From Chitinophaga pinensis (lineage in GTDB: Bacteria > Planctomycetota > Phycisphaerae > Phycisphaerales > SM1A02), in NCBI GenBank assembly GCA_943329105.2, contig CALQCP020000113.1, positions 1 to 7,279 of the forward strand: a stretch of 7,279 nucleotides of DNA, read 5' to 3'. Positions 6,833-7,279 of this stretch are shown piece after piece. Each line of letters begins with the position of its first letter. Position 1 is the first letter of the stretch. The notes under the pieces are model-generated. The model did no database searches and was not told the DNA's origin. It worked only from the letters and a program-made list of their open reading frames with translations. Position numbers and translations under genes: made by a program.

Positions 6833-7147
6833 ATGAAGAAGATCACCACCCTCGCCCTCATCGCCGCAGCAGCGGCAACCGCCTCAGTCTTCGCCGATGG
6901 CGCAGCAGCGCCAGTCGCTGACTTCAAGGGCATGGGCGTCGGCATCGGCGCCGGCATCGTCGGCGGACTCGCAGTTCTCGGCGCCGGCCTCGGCATCGGC
7001 AAGATCGGCGCCTCGGCCAACGAGAGCACCGCTCGCCAGCCAGAAATGGGCGGCCGCATCTTCACCAACATGATTCTGACCGCCGCACTCGTCGAAGGCG
7101 TTGCCCTCTTCGCAGTGGTTGTTTCGCTGCTCGGCATCAACAAGTGA
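6833..7147 (+). CDS. atpE: F-type ATP synthase Fo subunit c with N-terminal signal peptide
   Basis: The product is 104 residues; a typical c subunit has about 75-85. The first 21 residues (MKKITTLALIAAAAATASVFA) have the basic, hydrophobic and VFA|D cleavage regions of a signal peptide. Removal would leave 83 residues. Helix 1 holds the glycine motif (GIGAGIVGG...GAGLGIGKIG), the polar loop is ARQPE (R68, Q69, P70), and helix 2 carries the ion-binding carboxylate E88 in ALVEGVALF. At the site of the Na+-ligand Gln of sodium-type rings this protein has Ile57 or a nearby residue (alignment from the ARQPE loop), and E88 is followed by Gly, not Ser/Thr. Proton coupling is therefore likely. Codons end mostly in C or G, more so than in atpB, which fits high expression. 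Subunit c forms the rotor ring in the membrane and is needed in about 8-17 copies per enzyme. Confidence 0.96.
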   Translation: MKKITTLALIAAAAATASVFADGAAAPVADFKGMGVGIGAGIVGGLAVLGAGLGIGKIGASANESTARQPEMGGRIFTNMILTAALVEGVALFAVVVSLLGINK

Positions 7148-7154
7148 TCCGCGC

Positions 7155-7170
7155 GGCTGCTTGATCAGCC
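7155..7170 (+). other. Hairpin 1 downstream of atpE
   Basis: GGCTG (7155-7159) pairs with CAGCC (7166-7170) around a six-base loop. The stem starts eight bases after the atpE stop codon. It is modest alone, but it is the first of three consecutive stems in this 122-base gap. Confidence 0.4.
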
Positions 7171-7179
7171 AACACATTC

Positions 7180-7209
7180 GGGTTCCCGTCCTGAAAAGGG
7201 CGGGAACCC
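7180..7209 (+). terminator. Strong hairpin 2 with GAAA tetraloop between atpE and the next atp gene
   Basis: Bases 7180-7192 pair with 7197-7209 without bulges: 13 pairs, one of them T-G (7189/7200), closed by the GNRA-type loop GAAA (7193-7196). This is by far the most stable foldback in the window. No T-run follows (the next bases are ATTCACG), so it is not a textbook intrinsic terminator. It could instead be a partial terminator, a 3' stabiliser of the atpE message, or an RNase processing site. The feature type is therefore the nearest available label. Confidence 0.6.
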
Positions 7210-7218
7210 ATTCACGAA

Positions 7219-7235
7219 GCCCGCACCCCGCGGGC
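7219..7235 (+). other. Hairpin 3 upstream of the next atp gene
   Basis: GCCCGC (7219-7224) pairs perfectly with GCGGGC (7230-7235) around the loop ACCCC. It lies nine bases after hairpin 2 and ends 24 bases before the ribosome binding site at 7260. There is no following T-run. Confidence 0.45.
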
Positions 7236-7259
7236 GGAACCACGCTTGGAAACATATTT

Positions 7260-7263
7260 GGAG
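7260..7263 (+). promoter_or_regulatory. Ribosome binding site of the gene starting at 7270
   Basis: GGAG stands six bases before the ATG at 7270 in an A/T-richer stretch (AACATATTTG), a good arrangement for initiation. It closely resembles the GGAG used seven bases before atpE. Confidence 0.6.
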
Positions 7264-7269
7264 CCACCC

Positions 7270-7279
7270 ATGAACGCTC
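7270..7279 (+). CDS. atpF: Start of next atp gene, probably Fo subunit b (only three codons visible)
   Basis: Only ATG AAC GCT and one more base are inside the window. The start call rests on the well-placed GGAG. The identity rests purely on position: in the common order atpB-atpE-atpF the gene after subunit c encodes subunit b, the peripheral stalk. Nothing in the three residues (M-N-A) can confirm this. Confidence 0.5.

Overview
The window (about 60% G+C by eye) carries one very long 5'-truncated gene, one solitary complex I gene, and the 5' part of an F-type ATP synthase operon. Protein-level cues point to a Gram-negative-type bacterium. These are a huge cysteine-free AsmA/TamB-like protein, an ATP synthase c subunit made with a cleavable-looking signal peptide, and a subunit a with a histidine-rich tail. 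My best guess is Planctomycetota, perhaps Phycisphaerae; this is inferred from general resemblance, not from a search.

Layout. (1) 1-4314 (+): a partial gene for a large beta-rich protein whose N-terminus lies upstream of the window. From about 590 to 3900 it is built from five diverged tandem units of about 200 residues; two independent landmarks recur about every 600 bases. (2) 4353-4910 (-): nuoI, the two-[4Fe-4S] ferredoxin-like subunit of NADH:quinone oxidoreductase. It converges on gene 1 with a 38-base gap and has no other nuo gene beside it. (3) 4911-4956: a 46-base divergent intergenic region that must serve nuoI leftward and the atp operon rightward, unless promoters reach into the coding regions. 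(4) 4957-7279 (+): atpZ, an atpI-like gene, atpB (subunit a), atpE (subunit c) and the first codons of a further gene in the atpF position. The first three overlap each other (8 bases, then an ATGA overlap), which suggests translational coupling. atpE is set apart by gaps of 115 bases before it and 122 bases after it. The latter gap holds three consecutive RNA hairpins, the middle one a 13-bp stem closed by a GAAA tetraloop.

How the genes work together. NuoI passes electrons through complex I, which builds the proton gradient. Subunits a and c form the proton-conducting core that spends it. AtpZ and AtpI are accessory membrane proteins usually found at the head of atp operons. The c subunit looks proton-type rather than sodium-type. 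The large repeat protein has no evident link to energy metabolism; by architecture it may be an envelope protein of the AsmA-like/bridge-like lipid-transfer group.

The observations most worth following are the regular 200-residue repeat architecture, the hairpin cluster behind atpE, the orphan nuoI with its shared short divergent region, and the signal peptide on subunit c. No mobile elements, CRISPR arrays, tRNA or rRNA genes were seen.
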